Assembly (NCBI GenBank): GCA_944336815.1
Contig: CALVLG010000045.1
Span: forward strand, 1-7,943
Source: an uncultured Bacilli bacterium
Lineage (GTDB): Bacteria > Bacillota_I > Bacilli_A > RF39 > UBA660
Length of the DNA: 7,943 nucleotides
Direction of reading: 5' to 3'
Part shown: one piece after another, positions 1-5,984 of the stretch
Position numbering within the stretch: the first letter of the stretch is position 1
Layout: each line of letters starts with the position of its first letter
The notes under the pieces: generated by a model
Database searches by the model: none
The model's input: only the letters and a program-made list of their open reading frames with translations
Told to the model about the DNA's origin: nothing
Program-made: the position numbers and the translations under genes

Positions 1-18
1 TGTCAACCCTAAATTTTT

Positions 19-60
19 AGAGGCGACATTCACTTACAGAATTAAATGTTCCTCTTTTTT
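19..60 (+). terminator. Probable intrinsic terminator of a gene left of the window
   Basis: AGAGG (19-23) pairs with CCTCT (51-55), and ACATT (26-30) pairs with AATGT (45-49), with a small CG/T internal loop and a 14-base loop. A run of T follows (55-60). On the minus strand the hairpin is followed by A-rich sequence, so it reads as a plus-strand terminator. The gene it would serve lies outside the window; its stop codon could be the TAA at 10-12 or the TAG at 18-20, but too little is present to decide. Confidence 0.55.
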
Positions 61-106
61 ATTTTATGCAAGTTTTCCTGCTTACATACTAATAATAGCA
101 TAAAAT
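61..106. repeat. 9-bp perfect inverted repeat with 28-base spacer
   Basis: ATTTTATGC (61-69) and GCATAAAAT (98-106) are perfect reverse complements. The repeat starts directly after the T-run of the terminator at 19-60 and, on the plus strand, is followed by a T-rich stretch (107-117). It may be a second weak plus-strand terminator. It is AT-rich, so chance is possible. Confidence 0.35.
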
Positions 107-123
107 TTAACTTTTTTCAAGTT
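102..123 (-). terminator. Weak candidate terminator for the tRNA-Ile/tRNA-Leu unit
   Basis: Reading the minus strand after tRNA-Leu, AACTT (119-123) and AAGTT (109-113) can form a 5-bp stem with a 5-base loop, followed by AAATTTTA. The stem is short and the T-run is broken by A residues, so this is only the best available candidate; the tRNA transcript could also end through other structures in 61-106. Confidence 0.25.
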
Positions 124-161
124 CTTCTATATAGGCTCATAAAGTTAGAGTAATTTCCCAA

Positions 162-246
162 TGGTGCAGGCGAAGAGACTCGAACTCTTACACCGTGAGG
201 CGCTAGATCCTAAGTCTAGTGCGTCTACCAATTTCGCCACGCCTGC
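162..246 (-). tRNA. tRNA-Leu (anticodon UAG)
   Basis: On the minus strand an acceptor stem GCAGGCG/CGCCTGC encloses a full class II cloverleaf. The anticodon stem CTAGA/TCTAG holds loop CTTAGGA with anticodon TAG at 210-212, which reads CUN leucine codons. A long variable arm (GCC/GGT) is present, as expected for tRNA-Leu, followed by T-arm AAGAG-TTCGAGT-CTCTT. The discriminator is A and the 3' CCA is encoded (162-164). It lies 12 bases downstream of the CAU tRNA and is probably processed from the same transcript. Confidence 0.96.
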
Positions 247-258
247 AAAAATATAAAA

Positions 259-335
259 TGGTGGACCTCATAGGACTCGAACCTATGACCGACCGGTTAT
301 GAGCCGGTTGCTCTAACCAGCTGAGCTAGAGGTCC
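259..335 (-). tRNA. tRNA-Ile2 (CAU, lysidine-modified) or elongator tRNA-Met
   Basis: The minus strand gives a 77-base cloverleaf with acceptor GGACCTC/GAGGTCC, D-arm containing AGCTCAGCTGGTTAGAGC, anticodon stem ACCGG/CCGGT with loop CTCATAA (CAT at 299-301), T-arm, discriminator A and encoded CCA (259-261). A CAT anticodon fits initiator Met, elongator Met or the AUA-reading Ile2. The initiator is unlikely because the first acceptor pair is G-C. The GGACC acceptor and CTCATAA loop resemble, from memory, the Bacillus and Mycoplasma Ile2 tRNAs, whose C34 is converted to lysidine by TilS. The tRNA call is certain; the isotype is an inference. Confidence 0.93.
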
Positions 336-347
336 AACTGCTATTTA

Positions 348-376
348 AGTATACAATATATTTTATGGAAAAACAA
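348..376 (-). promoter_or_regulatory. Sigma-A promoter of the tRNA-Ile2/tRNA-Leu unit
   Basis: On the minus strand a -35 box TTGTTT (371-376) is separated by exactly 17 bases from a -10 box TATACT (348-353). Transcription would start near 341, about six bases before the mature tRNA-Ile2, which is typical for a tRNA unit. No experimental start is known. Confidence 0.65.
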
Positions 377-409
377 GAGAAAAATGTGGAAAAAAACGGG
401 GAAATGCGT

Positions 410-421
410 TACAATGATAAT
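410..421 (+). promoter_or_regulatory. Candidate -10 region of tRNA-Gln
   Basis: TACAAT (410-415) overlaps closely with a second -10-like hexamer GATAAT (416-421), 12 to 23 bases before the tRNA-Gln start. No good -35 box is found 16-18 bases upstream of either, so this promoter would be weak or depend on other contacts. It diverges from the tRNA-Ile2/Leu promoter within the same 97-base spacer (336-432). Confidence 0.4.
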
Positions 422-432
422 GATTTTTCTAT

Positions 433-508
433 TACCCTGTCGCCAAGTGGTAAGGCAGTGGGCTCTGACCCCACCATTTCATTGGTTCGAATCCAATCAG
501 GGTAGCCA
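433..508 (+). tRNA. tRNA-Gln (anticodon CUG)
   Basis: The cloverleaf has acceptor TACCCTG/CAGGGTA with the U1-A72 pair typical of tRNA-Gln, a 3-bp D-stem GCC/GGC, anticodon stem GTGGG/CCCAC with loop CTCTGAC (CTG at 465-467), T-arm ATTGG-TTCGAAT-CCAAT, discriminator G and encoded CCA (506-508). The variable loop is six bases (475-480), one more than usual for a class I tRNA. Low-GC Gram-positives normally decode both Gln codons with a UUG-anticodon tRNA, so a dedicated CUG tRNA is probably an extra copy. Confidence 0.95.
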
Positions 509-520
509 AAAAGTGTTTAA

Positions 521-547
521 ATTACCAATGAAATGGTGATTTTTTTT
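521..547 (+). terminator. Intrinsic terminator of tRNA-Gln
   Basis: ATTACCA (521-527) pairs with TGGTGAT (534-540) through seven pairs, one of them U-G, around a six-base loop, followed by a run of seven T (541-547). It lies 12 bases after the tRNA CCA end. Its core (524-538) is also an exact reverse complement of tRNA bases 472-486. Confidence 0.8.
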
Positions 548-549
548 AC

Positions 550-580
550 AAAAAAACAAGGAAATTATTATTTTCCTTGT
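550..580 (-). terminator. Intrinsic terminator nested in the 3' end of the 568-987 gene
   Basis: On the minus strand ACAAGGAAA (572-580) pairs perfectly with TTTCCTTGT (556-564) over nine pairs with a seven-base loop, followed by a T-run (555-550). The last codons (Leu-Gln-Gly-Lys) form the 5' arm and the TAA stop (568-570) lies in the loop. It stands back to back with the tRNA-Gln terminator, insulating the two convergent units. Confidence 0.85.
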
Positions 581-987
581 AACATGTTAAGCAAATCGAT
601 CTTAAATCTGTCTTTTGATGCATTAGCCTTACTAATCATGATACCTTTATATGTACCAAGCTCAGAACGGTGACCTTCAAGAAGAATATCTTTTGGTAAA
701 ATTTCTTTTAACATAACAGTTTCTTCTTTATTATATACTGTATAAACTAATTTTACTTCACCATGAACTTGGGCAAACATAGCATCACTAGGTAGTTTTA
801 ATTCGTAAGTAACTGTTCCGGCTTTTTTATTTTGACTAATAATTTCCCCAGGAAAGTTACCATCACGCATCATTGGATAATATTCGAAGCTTAATTTTTT
901 ATAAGCACGCATATTATATTTTTTTAATGATCTTTCTAATTTACGAAATTCGTTTTCATTAACATAATCTAAGACAAAATCTTTCAT
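568..987 (-). CDS. Conserved-looking hypothetical protein, 139 aa
   Basis: I do not recognise this protein. It is a soluble, probably cytoplasmic protein with no signal peptide or membrane segment. The first 30 residues are charged and probably helical (MKDFVLDY... to about Lys31). Residues 57-97 look like alternating beta strands, and a basic segment follows (EGHRSELGTYKG, 104-115). The ATG at 985-987 is preceded by a good ribosome binding site, AGGGGG (996-1001), at eight bases, and by a perfect-consensus promoter. It is therefore very likely a real, well-expressed gene. It follows the dnaJ end by 158 bases on the same strand with no clear terminator between, so heat-shock readthrough is possible, but its own two promoters suggest mainly independent expression. 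Confidence 0.85.
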   Translation of the reverse strand: MKDFVLDYVNENEFRKLERSLKKYNMRAYKKLSFEYYPMMRDGNFPGEIISQNKKAGTVTYELKLPSDAMFAQVHGEVKLVYTVYNKEETVMLKEILPKDILLEGHRSELGTYKGIMISKANASKDRFKIDLLNMLQGK

Positions 988-1019
988 TTCACATACCCCC
1001 TATTAACTCTTTTCGTAAC

Positions 1020-1094
1020 TTAATTATACCACAAACCAACAAAAATGTCAAATTTGTGTATATCCATTCATATTCTTATTCTCCCTTATTGGGA
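1020..1094 (-). other. Possible leader with tiny ORFs and 5' hairpin
   Basis: RNA from the distal promoter would begin near 1092 with a small hairpin, TCCC...GGGA (1082-1094). Its 3' arm overlaps a Shine-Dalgarno-like AAGGGAG (1081-1087). Nine bases on, an ATG (1069-1071) opens a 7-codon frame, MNGYTQI, ending in TGA at 1048-1050. A second ATG (1065-1067) opens a 15-codon frame, MDIHKFDIFVGLWYN, ending at 1020. Either could be a leader peptide, but frames this short often arise by chance. Confidence 0.2.
1023..1051 (-). promoter_or_regulatory. Perfect-consensus sigma-A promoter (proximal, P1)
   Basis: The minus strand reads TTGACA (1046-1051), a 17-base spacer, and TATAAT (1023-1028), preceded by TGG, giving an extended -10 as well. 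Transcription should start near 1016, about 30 bases before the ATG of the 568-987 gene. A promoter matching the consensus at every position is rare and suggests strong constitutive expression. Confidence 0.9.
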
Positions 1095-1142
1095 CTAAAA
1101 TATACCATATTTTTGAGGATATGTCAAATTTTCGTCAAATTT
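1046..1142 (-). repeat. Three copies of AAATTTGAC(A/G)
   Basis: On the minus strand AAATTTGACA occurs at 1046-1055 and 1122-1131, in each case containing a -35 box, and AAATTTGACG occurs at 1133-1142. The third copy has no matching -10 box 17 bases downstream. The copies may reflect duplication of a promoter or a binding site overlapping the -35 boxes. Confidence 0.5.
1099..1127 (-). promoter_or_regulatory. Second sigma-A promoter (distal, P2)
   Basis: TTGACA (1122-1127), a 17-base spacer and TATATT (1099-1104), again preceded by TGG, lie exactly 76 bases upstream of P1 and have the same architecture. It starts immediately after the dnaJ stop codon and would add an approximately 100-base leader to the 568-987 gene. 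Confidence 0.8.
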
Positions 1143-1145
1143 TAA

Positions 1146-2276
1146 CTATAAATGACGGGCAAATTCTTTGAATTCTGGGTTGGTTTTTAAGTCTGTTTCA
1201 TTTAATTCCGTAATAATTTTCTTTTGTTCCCGAGTTATTTTAGTTGGAATCATTACTTTAATAATGACATATTCATCGCCTTTACGGGTAGAATTAGGAA
1301 CCTTTAATCCTTTGCCTTTTAAGCGGTATTTAGTGTCGTTTTGCGTTCCAGCTTTAATTTCCATCATGACATTACCATAGATTGTTGGAACTTCTTTTTT
1401 ACAGCCTAAAATAGCTTCAGTAATGGTAATTGGTAATTCGATATATAAATCTTCATTTTCACGAACATAGAAATCACTTTCTTTAACGTGAATTTCAAAA
1501 TAAATATCGCCATTAGGTCCACCGTTTACCCCAGCTTCCCCTTTGCCAGAAATCCGAAGTTGGTGACCATTATCAACGCCTTCAGGAATATGAATTGAAA
1601 TAGTTTTTTTCGTTCTTTCTTGGCCTGTACCGTTACAGTTTTTACAAACAGTTTTATAACTTCTTCCTTTACCATGACATTTTGGACAAGCAGTTCGACT
1701 TTGAATAACTCCAAACAAACTTCGCTGTTCCGTTACGACATAACCGCTTCCTTTACAGTAGCTACAAGTTTCTTCGTCAAAGCCACCTTTACCATGACAA
1801 TTAGAACAAGTATCATTTAAAGTTAAATCAATATCTTTATCTAAACCAAAAGCTGCTTCTTCAAAGGAAAGGTCTAACCTAACTAAGGTGTCTCTACCTT
1901 TTCTTGGGCGATTGCTTCCTCTATTAGAAGAGCCACCAAAGAAATCGCTGAAACCACCACCAAAGGAAGAAAAACCACCAACATCACCAAAAACACTTCG
2001 CAAAATGTCGTTTAAGTCAATATCACCAGGATCGAAGCCACCCATACCAGCGCTGCCATCAAATGCAGCTGAGCCAAATTGGTCATATTGTCTTCTTTTG
2101 TTTTCATCCGATAAAACAGCATAGGCTTCCCCGATTTCTTTAAATTTGGCTTCATCGCCCGTTTCTTTATTATCAGGGTGATATTTTTTGGCCAACTTAC
2201 GAAAAGCTGATTTTATTTCGCTTTCACTAGCGTCTTTAGATACACCTAAAACTTCATAATAATCTTTTTTATTCAT
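1146..2276 (-). CDS. dnaJ: Chaperone DnaJ (Hsp40), 376 aa
   Basis: DnaJ delivers unfolded proteins to DnaK and stimulates its ATPase. All type I parts are present: J-domain (about 4-69) with the HPD motif at 33-35, a Gly/Phe-rich linker (about 73-118), four zinc repeats CSNCHGKG (157), CSYCKGSG (171), CPKCHGKG (197) and CKNCNGTG (211), then the C-terminal client-binding domains. The loop between the first two zinc repeats is shorter than usual: the first cysteines are 14 apart, against 17 in E. coli and B. subtilis as I recall them. Length is normal. The ATG at 2274-2276 overlaps the pepF stop by eight bases (ATGAATAA), and AAGGAAG lies upstream, so translation is coupled to pepF. In the usual Gram-positive operon dnaJ follows dnaK directly; here pepF intervenes. 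It ends with TAG. Confidence 0.98.
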   Translation of the reverse strand: MNKKDYYEVLGVSKDASESEIKSAFRKLAKKYHPDNKETGDEAKFKEIGEAYAVLSDENKRRQYDQFGSAAFDGSAGMGGFDPGDIDLNDILRSVFGDVGGFSSFGGGFSDFFGGSSNRGSNRPRKGRDTLVRLDLSFEEAAFGLDKDIDLTLNDTCSNCHGKGGFDEETCSYCKGSGYVVTEQRSLFGVIQSRTACPKCHGKGRSYKTVCKNCNGTGQERTKKTISIHIPEGVDNGHQLRISGKGEAGVNGGPNGDIYFEIHVKESDFYVRENEDLYIELPITITEAILGCKKEVPTIYGNVMMEIKAGTQNDTKYRLKGKGLKVPNSTRKGDEYVIIKVMIPTKITREQKKIITELNETDLKTNPEFKEFARHL

Positions 2277-4068
2277 TTTGTTTCACTTCCTTTTTTAGTT
2301 TTTCTAAACATTCATTAATAAAGGTAAAGGCTTTTTCATAAGGCTCATTTGTTGTTAAATCAATGTTAACTATTTTTAAGATGTCTAAAACATCTTGGTT
2401 AGAGCCACTTTTTAAAAATGTTAGATATTTATCTACAAAGCCGTCTTTTTGATCCATAATATCTTTAACGATACAAATTGCACAAATTAAGCCAGTTGCG
2501 TATTTATAAACATAAAACGGCGTATAAAAATGCGGGATACGCATCCATTCATAACGTATTTCAGGATCAATAATAACCGAATCTTTAAAATATTTTTCGT
2601 TTAATTCATAGTAAGTATTACTAAACACTTCTTCTGTTAAAGCTTCCTTAGCTTGGCATTTTTTACTCATAATGCTTTCAAATTCAGCAAACATCGTTTG
2701 ACGATAAATAGTTGCTTTTACTTTATCTAAAAATTCACATAAGTAAAAGATTTTTTCTTCTCTCGTTTCAGCTTGATTTAGAAAGTAAAATGATAAAAGG
2801 GTTTCGTTTACGGTTGATGCAATTTCCGCAAGGAAAATATCATAGTCCGCATAAATATAAGGATTATTTTCTTTAGAATAAAATGAATGAACAGCGTGAC
2901 CTAATTCATGAGCTAAAGTACTTACAGAATCATAATTGCCAGTATAATTTAGTAAAACATAGTTTAATGAGTCATAACAGCCATAATGATAAGCACCACT
3001 GTGTTTATAAAGATTTGGATAAAAATCAACGGCTTGACTTTGTAAAATTTTATTAAAGTGGGCTAAATAATCTTCGCCTAAAGGTTTTAAGGCCTCTTTT
3101 ACAATAGCAATGCCTTCTTCTTTAGAAAATACTTTAGCTGGCATCTTACTAATTGGCACATAAGTATCATATAAGTGATATTCTTTGTTATTTAAAACCT
3201 TGGCTTTTATTTTTTGGTATGCCACATTGCTATCCATGTATTTATGAACGTTGGCAATTAAATTTTCGTATACTTTAGGGGAAATATTACCTTTGTCTAA
3301 GGCCATAGAAAGAGCACTGTCGTAATTTCTTATATCTCTTAAAAATTCTAATTCTTGATAGTTGCCTTTTAAAAGGGCGGCATAAGTATTTTTATGTTCT
3401 TTATAAAAGGCATAATAATTTTGAAAAGCTCTACGGCGATCATCTTGGTCTTTTTCTTCTAAAAATAATGACCAATTATAATGTGTTAGTTCTTTTTTGG
3501 TGCCATCAGCTAGTAAAACATCAGCAAATTTAGCATCAGCTGTATCTAAAGAAGTAAAAGTATCATCTGGCGTGCCAAAAGCGTTTAGGGCTTTCGTAAT
3601 AATTTTTTCTTCTTGTTCGGAAAGTATTCTTTTTTGTTGACGATATAAGCGGGCAAAATATAAATGGTATTTAGCTAAGTCACCAGTTAATATTTTTTCC
3701 ACTTCGGCAAAGTCTTTGGCCATCAGTTCGCTTAAAACAAATGATTCTTGATTAGATATTTGTTGTAAAACATTTTCAATTTCTTGTTTCATTGCTAAAT
3801 TTTTAGTGTTTGATGTATCTTCATCATATTTTAAATATGTATATATATAAGCTTGTTCTAAAAGGCGATTTTCTTTTTCGTTTGCTTCTAAAAACTTAGT
3901 TAATGTTTCTTTATTATCTAAAATATGGCCTTTTAAGGCAAGTATTTTACTACTTTCCGCTTGCGCTTCAGTAACTATTTGTTTTAACTTTGCTTCATCA
4001 GCAATAAGTTTGGTTAAATCCCAACAGTCTTCTTTGTTTTGTTCATTTCGTTTTTTTAATGTTGCCAT
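2269..4068 (-). CDS. pepF: Oligoendopeptidase F (M3B zinc metallopeptidase), 599 aa
   Basis: A cytoplasmic zinc peptidase expected to cleave short peptides, of the kind released by ATP-dependent proteases, into smaller pieces. The M3 signature is clear: HELGHAVHSFY at 387-397, where H387 and H391 bind zinc and E388 is catalytic, with E415 in FLAEIASTVNE as the third ligand. The N-terminal half is helical and the length of about 600 residues is normal for PepF. No signal peptide is seen. The ATG at 4066-4068 follows an AAAGGA site at five bases. The gene sits between dnaK (66-base spacer containing a strong hairpin) and dnaJ (8-base overlap), so it should be induced with the chaperones. Peptidase specificity cannot be read from sequence; the family call is firm, the exact symbol slightly less so. 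Confidence 0.95.
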   Translation of the reverse strand: MATLKKRNEQNKEDCWDLTKLIADEAKLKQIVTEAQAESSKILALKGHILDNKETLTKFLEANEKENRLLEQAYIYTYLKYDEDTSNTKNLAMKQEIENVLQQISNQESFVLSELMAKDFAEVEKILTGDLAKYHLYFARLYRQQKRILSEQEEKIITKALNAFGTPDDTFTSLDTADAKFADVLLADGTKKELTHYNWSLFLEEKDQDDRRRAFQNYYAFYKEHKNTYAALLKGNYQELEFLRDIRNYDSALSMALDKGNISPKVYENLIANVHKYMDSNVAYQKIKAKVLNNKEYHLYDTYVPISKMPAKVFSKEEGIAIVKEALKPLGEDYLAHFNKILQSQAVDFYPNLYKHSGAYHYGCYDSLNYVLLNYTGNYDSVSTLAHELGHAVHSFYSKENNPYIYADYDIFLAEIASTVNETLLSFYFLNQAETREEKIFYLCEFLDKVKATIYRQTMFAEFESIMSKKCQAKEALTEEVFSNTYYELNEKYFKDSVIIDPEIRYEWMRIPHFYTPFYVYKYATGLICAICIVKDIMDQKDGFVDKYLTFLKSGSNQDVLDILKIVNIDLTTNEPYEKAFTFINECLEKLKKEVKQNE

Positions 4069-4089
4069 AAATATCCTTTCTAAACTTAG

Positions 4090-4119
4090 AGAAAAGCTCT
4101 AGGAATCTAGAACTTTTCT
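4090..4119 (-). promoter_or_regulatory. Strong intercistronic hairpin between dnaK and pepF
   Basis: On the minus strand AGAAAAGTTCTAG (4107-4119) pairs with CTAGAGCTTTTCT (4090-4102) over 13 pairs, one of them U-G, around the tetraloop ATTC. No run of T follows in the operon direction, so it is not a standard terminator. It may act as an mRNA processing or stabilising element, or partly attenuate pepF-dnaJ. On the plus strand T-rich sequence follows, but no plus-strand gene is present to terminate. Confidence 0.65.
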
Positions 4120-4134
4120 TTTATATTTATTTTT

Positions 4135-5961
4135 TTATTTTTCTTCGTAAGTTGCTTCTTCGACACCATCATCTTTTTTTGGTTCTTCAGCAGTTTGATT
4201 TTCGTTAGGGGCTGCTTGATTGTTTTTAGCAGCTTCTTCGTATACTTTTGTTGCTAAACGCATAGCTACATCTTTTAAATTTTCGGTTTTCTTTTTGATG
4301 TCTTCAACATCATTTTTATTCATGGCATCTTTTAATTCTTTGATTTTATCTTCAGCTTCTTGTTTATCTTTGCTATCAACTTTGTCGCCAAGATCTTTAA
4401 TTGCTTTTTCAGTTTGGAAAATCATTGAATCAGCGTCATTTTTAACATCAGCCTCAGCTTTACGCTTTTCGTCAGCTTCTTTGTTTGCTTCAGCTTCTTT
4501 CATCATTTTATCAATTTCTTCATCACTTAAATTAGTGTTTGATGTAATTGTAATAGATTGTTCTTTGTTAGTTCCTAAGTCTTTAGCTGTAACATGAACA
4601 ATACCGTTGGCATCGATGTCAAATTTAACTTCAATTTGTGGTATTCCTCTTGGTGCTGGTGGAATATTAGTTAATTGGAAGTTACCTAAGGTTTTGTTAT
4701 CTTGAGCCATTGGTCTTTCGCCTTGTAAAACATGAATATCAACAGCCGGTTGGTTATCAGCCGCTGTACTAAATATTTGACTCTTGCTTGTTGGAATAGT
4801 TGTATTTCTTGGAATTAAAACGGTCATAACACCACCAAGAGTTTCAAGTCCAAGAGATAATGGGGTTACGTCTAGTAAAACTAAATCATCCATTTCACCA
4901 GTTAATACACCACCTTGAATTGCCGCGCCCATAGCAACAACTTCATCTGGGTTTACACCTTTATGCGGTTCTTTACCAAGTTCTTTTTTAACTAATTCTT
5001 GAATGTATGGAATACGAGTTGAACCACCAACTAAGATTACTTCATCAATATCACTGTTAGATAATTTAGCGTCACTTAGAGCCTTACGAACTGGTTCTAG
5101 AGTTGAATCAAATAAATCGCGGCATAAATCTTCAAATTTAGCTTTTGATAAAGTAATGTCTAAGTGTAATGGGCCATCACTATTTTGGGAAATAAATGGC
5201 AAGTTGATTTGGGTACTAGACATACCTGATAAATCTTTTTTAGCTTTTTCAGCAGCATCTTTAAGTCTTTGCATAGCCATAGCATCTTTACTTAAATCAA
5301 CACCGTTGTCTTTTTTAAATTCACTAACTAAATAATCAATAATTCTTTGGTCGAAATCATCACCACCAAGTTTATTGTTACCAGCCGTTGATTTAACTTC
5401 AAAGACACCATCACCAAGTTCTAGAATTGAAACATCAAATGTACCACCACCAAGGTCATAAACTAAAACAGTTTGGTTTTTATCTTGTTTATCTAGACCA
5501 TAAGCTAGAGCTGCAGCTGTTGGTTCATTAATAATTCGTTTAACGTCTAAGCCAGCGATTTTACCAGCATTTTTAGTTGCTTGTCTTTGAGCATCGTTAA
5601 AGTAAGCTGGAACAGTAATAACCGCTTCACTAACAGTACTACCTAGATAGCTTTCAGCATCAGCTTTTAATTTTCCTAAAATTTTAGCTGAAATTTCTTC
5701 TGGTGTCCATTCTTTACCATTGGCTTCAACTTTTTTACCTGAACCCATCAATCTTTTAATAGAAGAGATGGTGTTTTTAGGGTTAGTAACAGCTTGACGT
5801 TTAGCCCGATCGCCAACTAAAACTTCATCCCCTTTAAAAGCAACGACACTTGGAGTTGTTCTTCCACCTTCATCGTTTGGAATTACTTGTGGAGATCCTC
5901 CTTCTAAAACAGAGACACAACTATTTGTTGTACCTAAATCAATACCTATAATTTTACTCAT
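4135..5961 (-). CDS. dnaK: Chaperone DnaK (Hsp70), 608 aa
   Basis: The central ATP-dependent chaperone: it binds exposed hydrophobic stretches of clients, with DnaJ triggering hydrolysis and GrpE exchanging nucleotide. The nucleotide-binding domain shows IGIDLGTTNSCV (5-16), INEPTAAALAYG (144-155), VYDLGGGTFDVSI (167-179) and VILVGGSTRIP (308-318). The linker DDLVLLDVTPLSLG (358-371) leads into the beta substrate-binding domain (to about 480), then a charged helical lid and an acidic tail ending EEATYEEK. The N-terminal lobe lacks the insertion found in Gram-negative DnaK, as is normal for Gram-positives. The ATG at 5959-5961 follows an AAGGAAAGGA site with somewhat long spacing (11 bases). 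It lies 23 bases after the unknown 103-residue gene. Length is typical and all key motifs are intact. Confidence 0.99.
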   Translation of the reverse strand: MSKIIGIDLGTTNSCVSVLEGGSPQVIPNDEGGRTTPSVVAFKGDEVLVGDRAKRQAVTNPKNTISSIKRLMGSGKKVEANGKEWTPEEISAKILGKLKADAESYLGSTVSEAVITVPAYFNDAQRQATKNAGKIAGLDVKRIINEPTAAALAYGLDKQDKNQTVLVYDLGGGTFDVSILELGDGVFEVKSTAGNNKLGGDDFDQRIIDYLVSEFKKDNGVDLSKDAMAMQRLKDAAEKAKKDLSGMSSTQINLPFISQNSDGPLHLDITLSKAKFEDLCRDLFDSTLEPVRKALSDAKLSNSDIDEVILVGGSTRIPYIQELVKKELGKEPHKGVNPDEVVAMGAAIQGGVLTGEMDDLVLLDVTPLSLGLETLGGVMTVLIPRNTTIPTSKSQIFSTAADNQPAVDIHVLQGERPMAQDNKTLGNFQLTNIPPAPRGIPQIEVKFDIDANGIVHVTAKDLGTNKEQSITITSNTNLSDEEIDKMMKEAEANKEADEKRKAEADVKNDADSMIFQTEKAIKDLGDKVDSKDKQEAEDKIKELKDAMNKNDVEDIKKKTENLKDVAMRLATKVYEEAAKNNQAAPNENQTAEEPKKDDGVEEATYEEK

Positions 5962-5984
5962 AATTTATCATTTCCTTTCCTTAA

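Noticed and set aside
1..6. TTGACA (-35 box) on the minus strand at the window edge
   Set aside because: It could begin a promoter reading leftwards, but the -10 region would lie outside the window, so it cannot be supported.
524..538. Antisense copy of tRNA-Gln as an attachment site of an integrated element
   Set aside because: Attachment sites left by integration are direct repeats of the tRNA 3' end; this is an inverted copy of an internal segment, and no integrase or other mobile gene is present.
1082..1094. Hairpin TCCC-AATAA-GGGA after dnaJ as a terminator
   Set aside because: The stem is only four pairs and is followed by AGAATAAG, not a T-run.
1168..1380. Plus-strand open frame of 70 codons inside dnaJ
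   Set aside because: It is the antisense shadow of the dnaJ C-terminal region, with no ribosome binding site and no family resemblance. The same applies to the plus-strand frames at 1620-1820 and 1888-2124 and the minus-strand frame at 1526-1714.
4069..4134. Separate promoter in front of pepF
   Set aside because: An AT-rich -10-like sequence is present, but no -35 box lies at suitable spacing; the spacer is better explained by the hairpin and ribosome binding site.
4220..4597. Plus-strand open frame of 125 codons inside dnaK
   Set aside because: It is antisense to the charged C-terminal lid of DnaK; its serine-, leucine- and phenylalanine-rich translation is what opposite-strand reading of Glu/Lys/Asp codons produces. 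The frame at 5003-5335 is rejected for the same reason.
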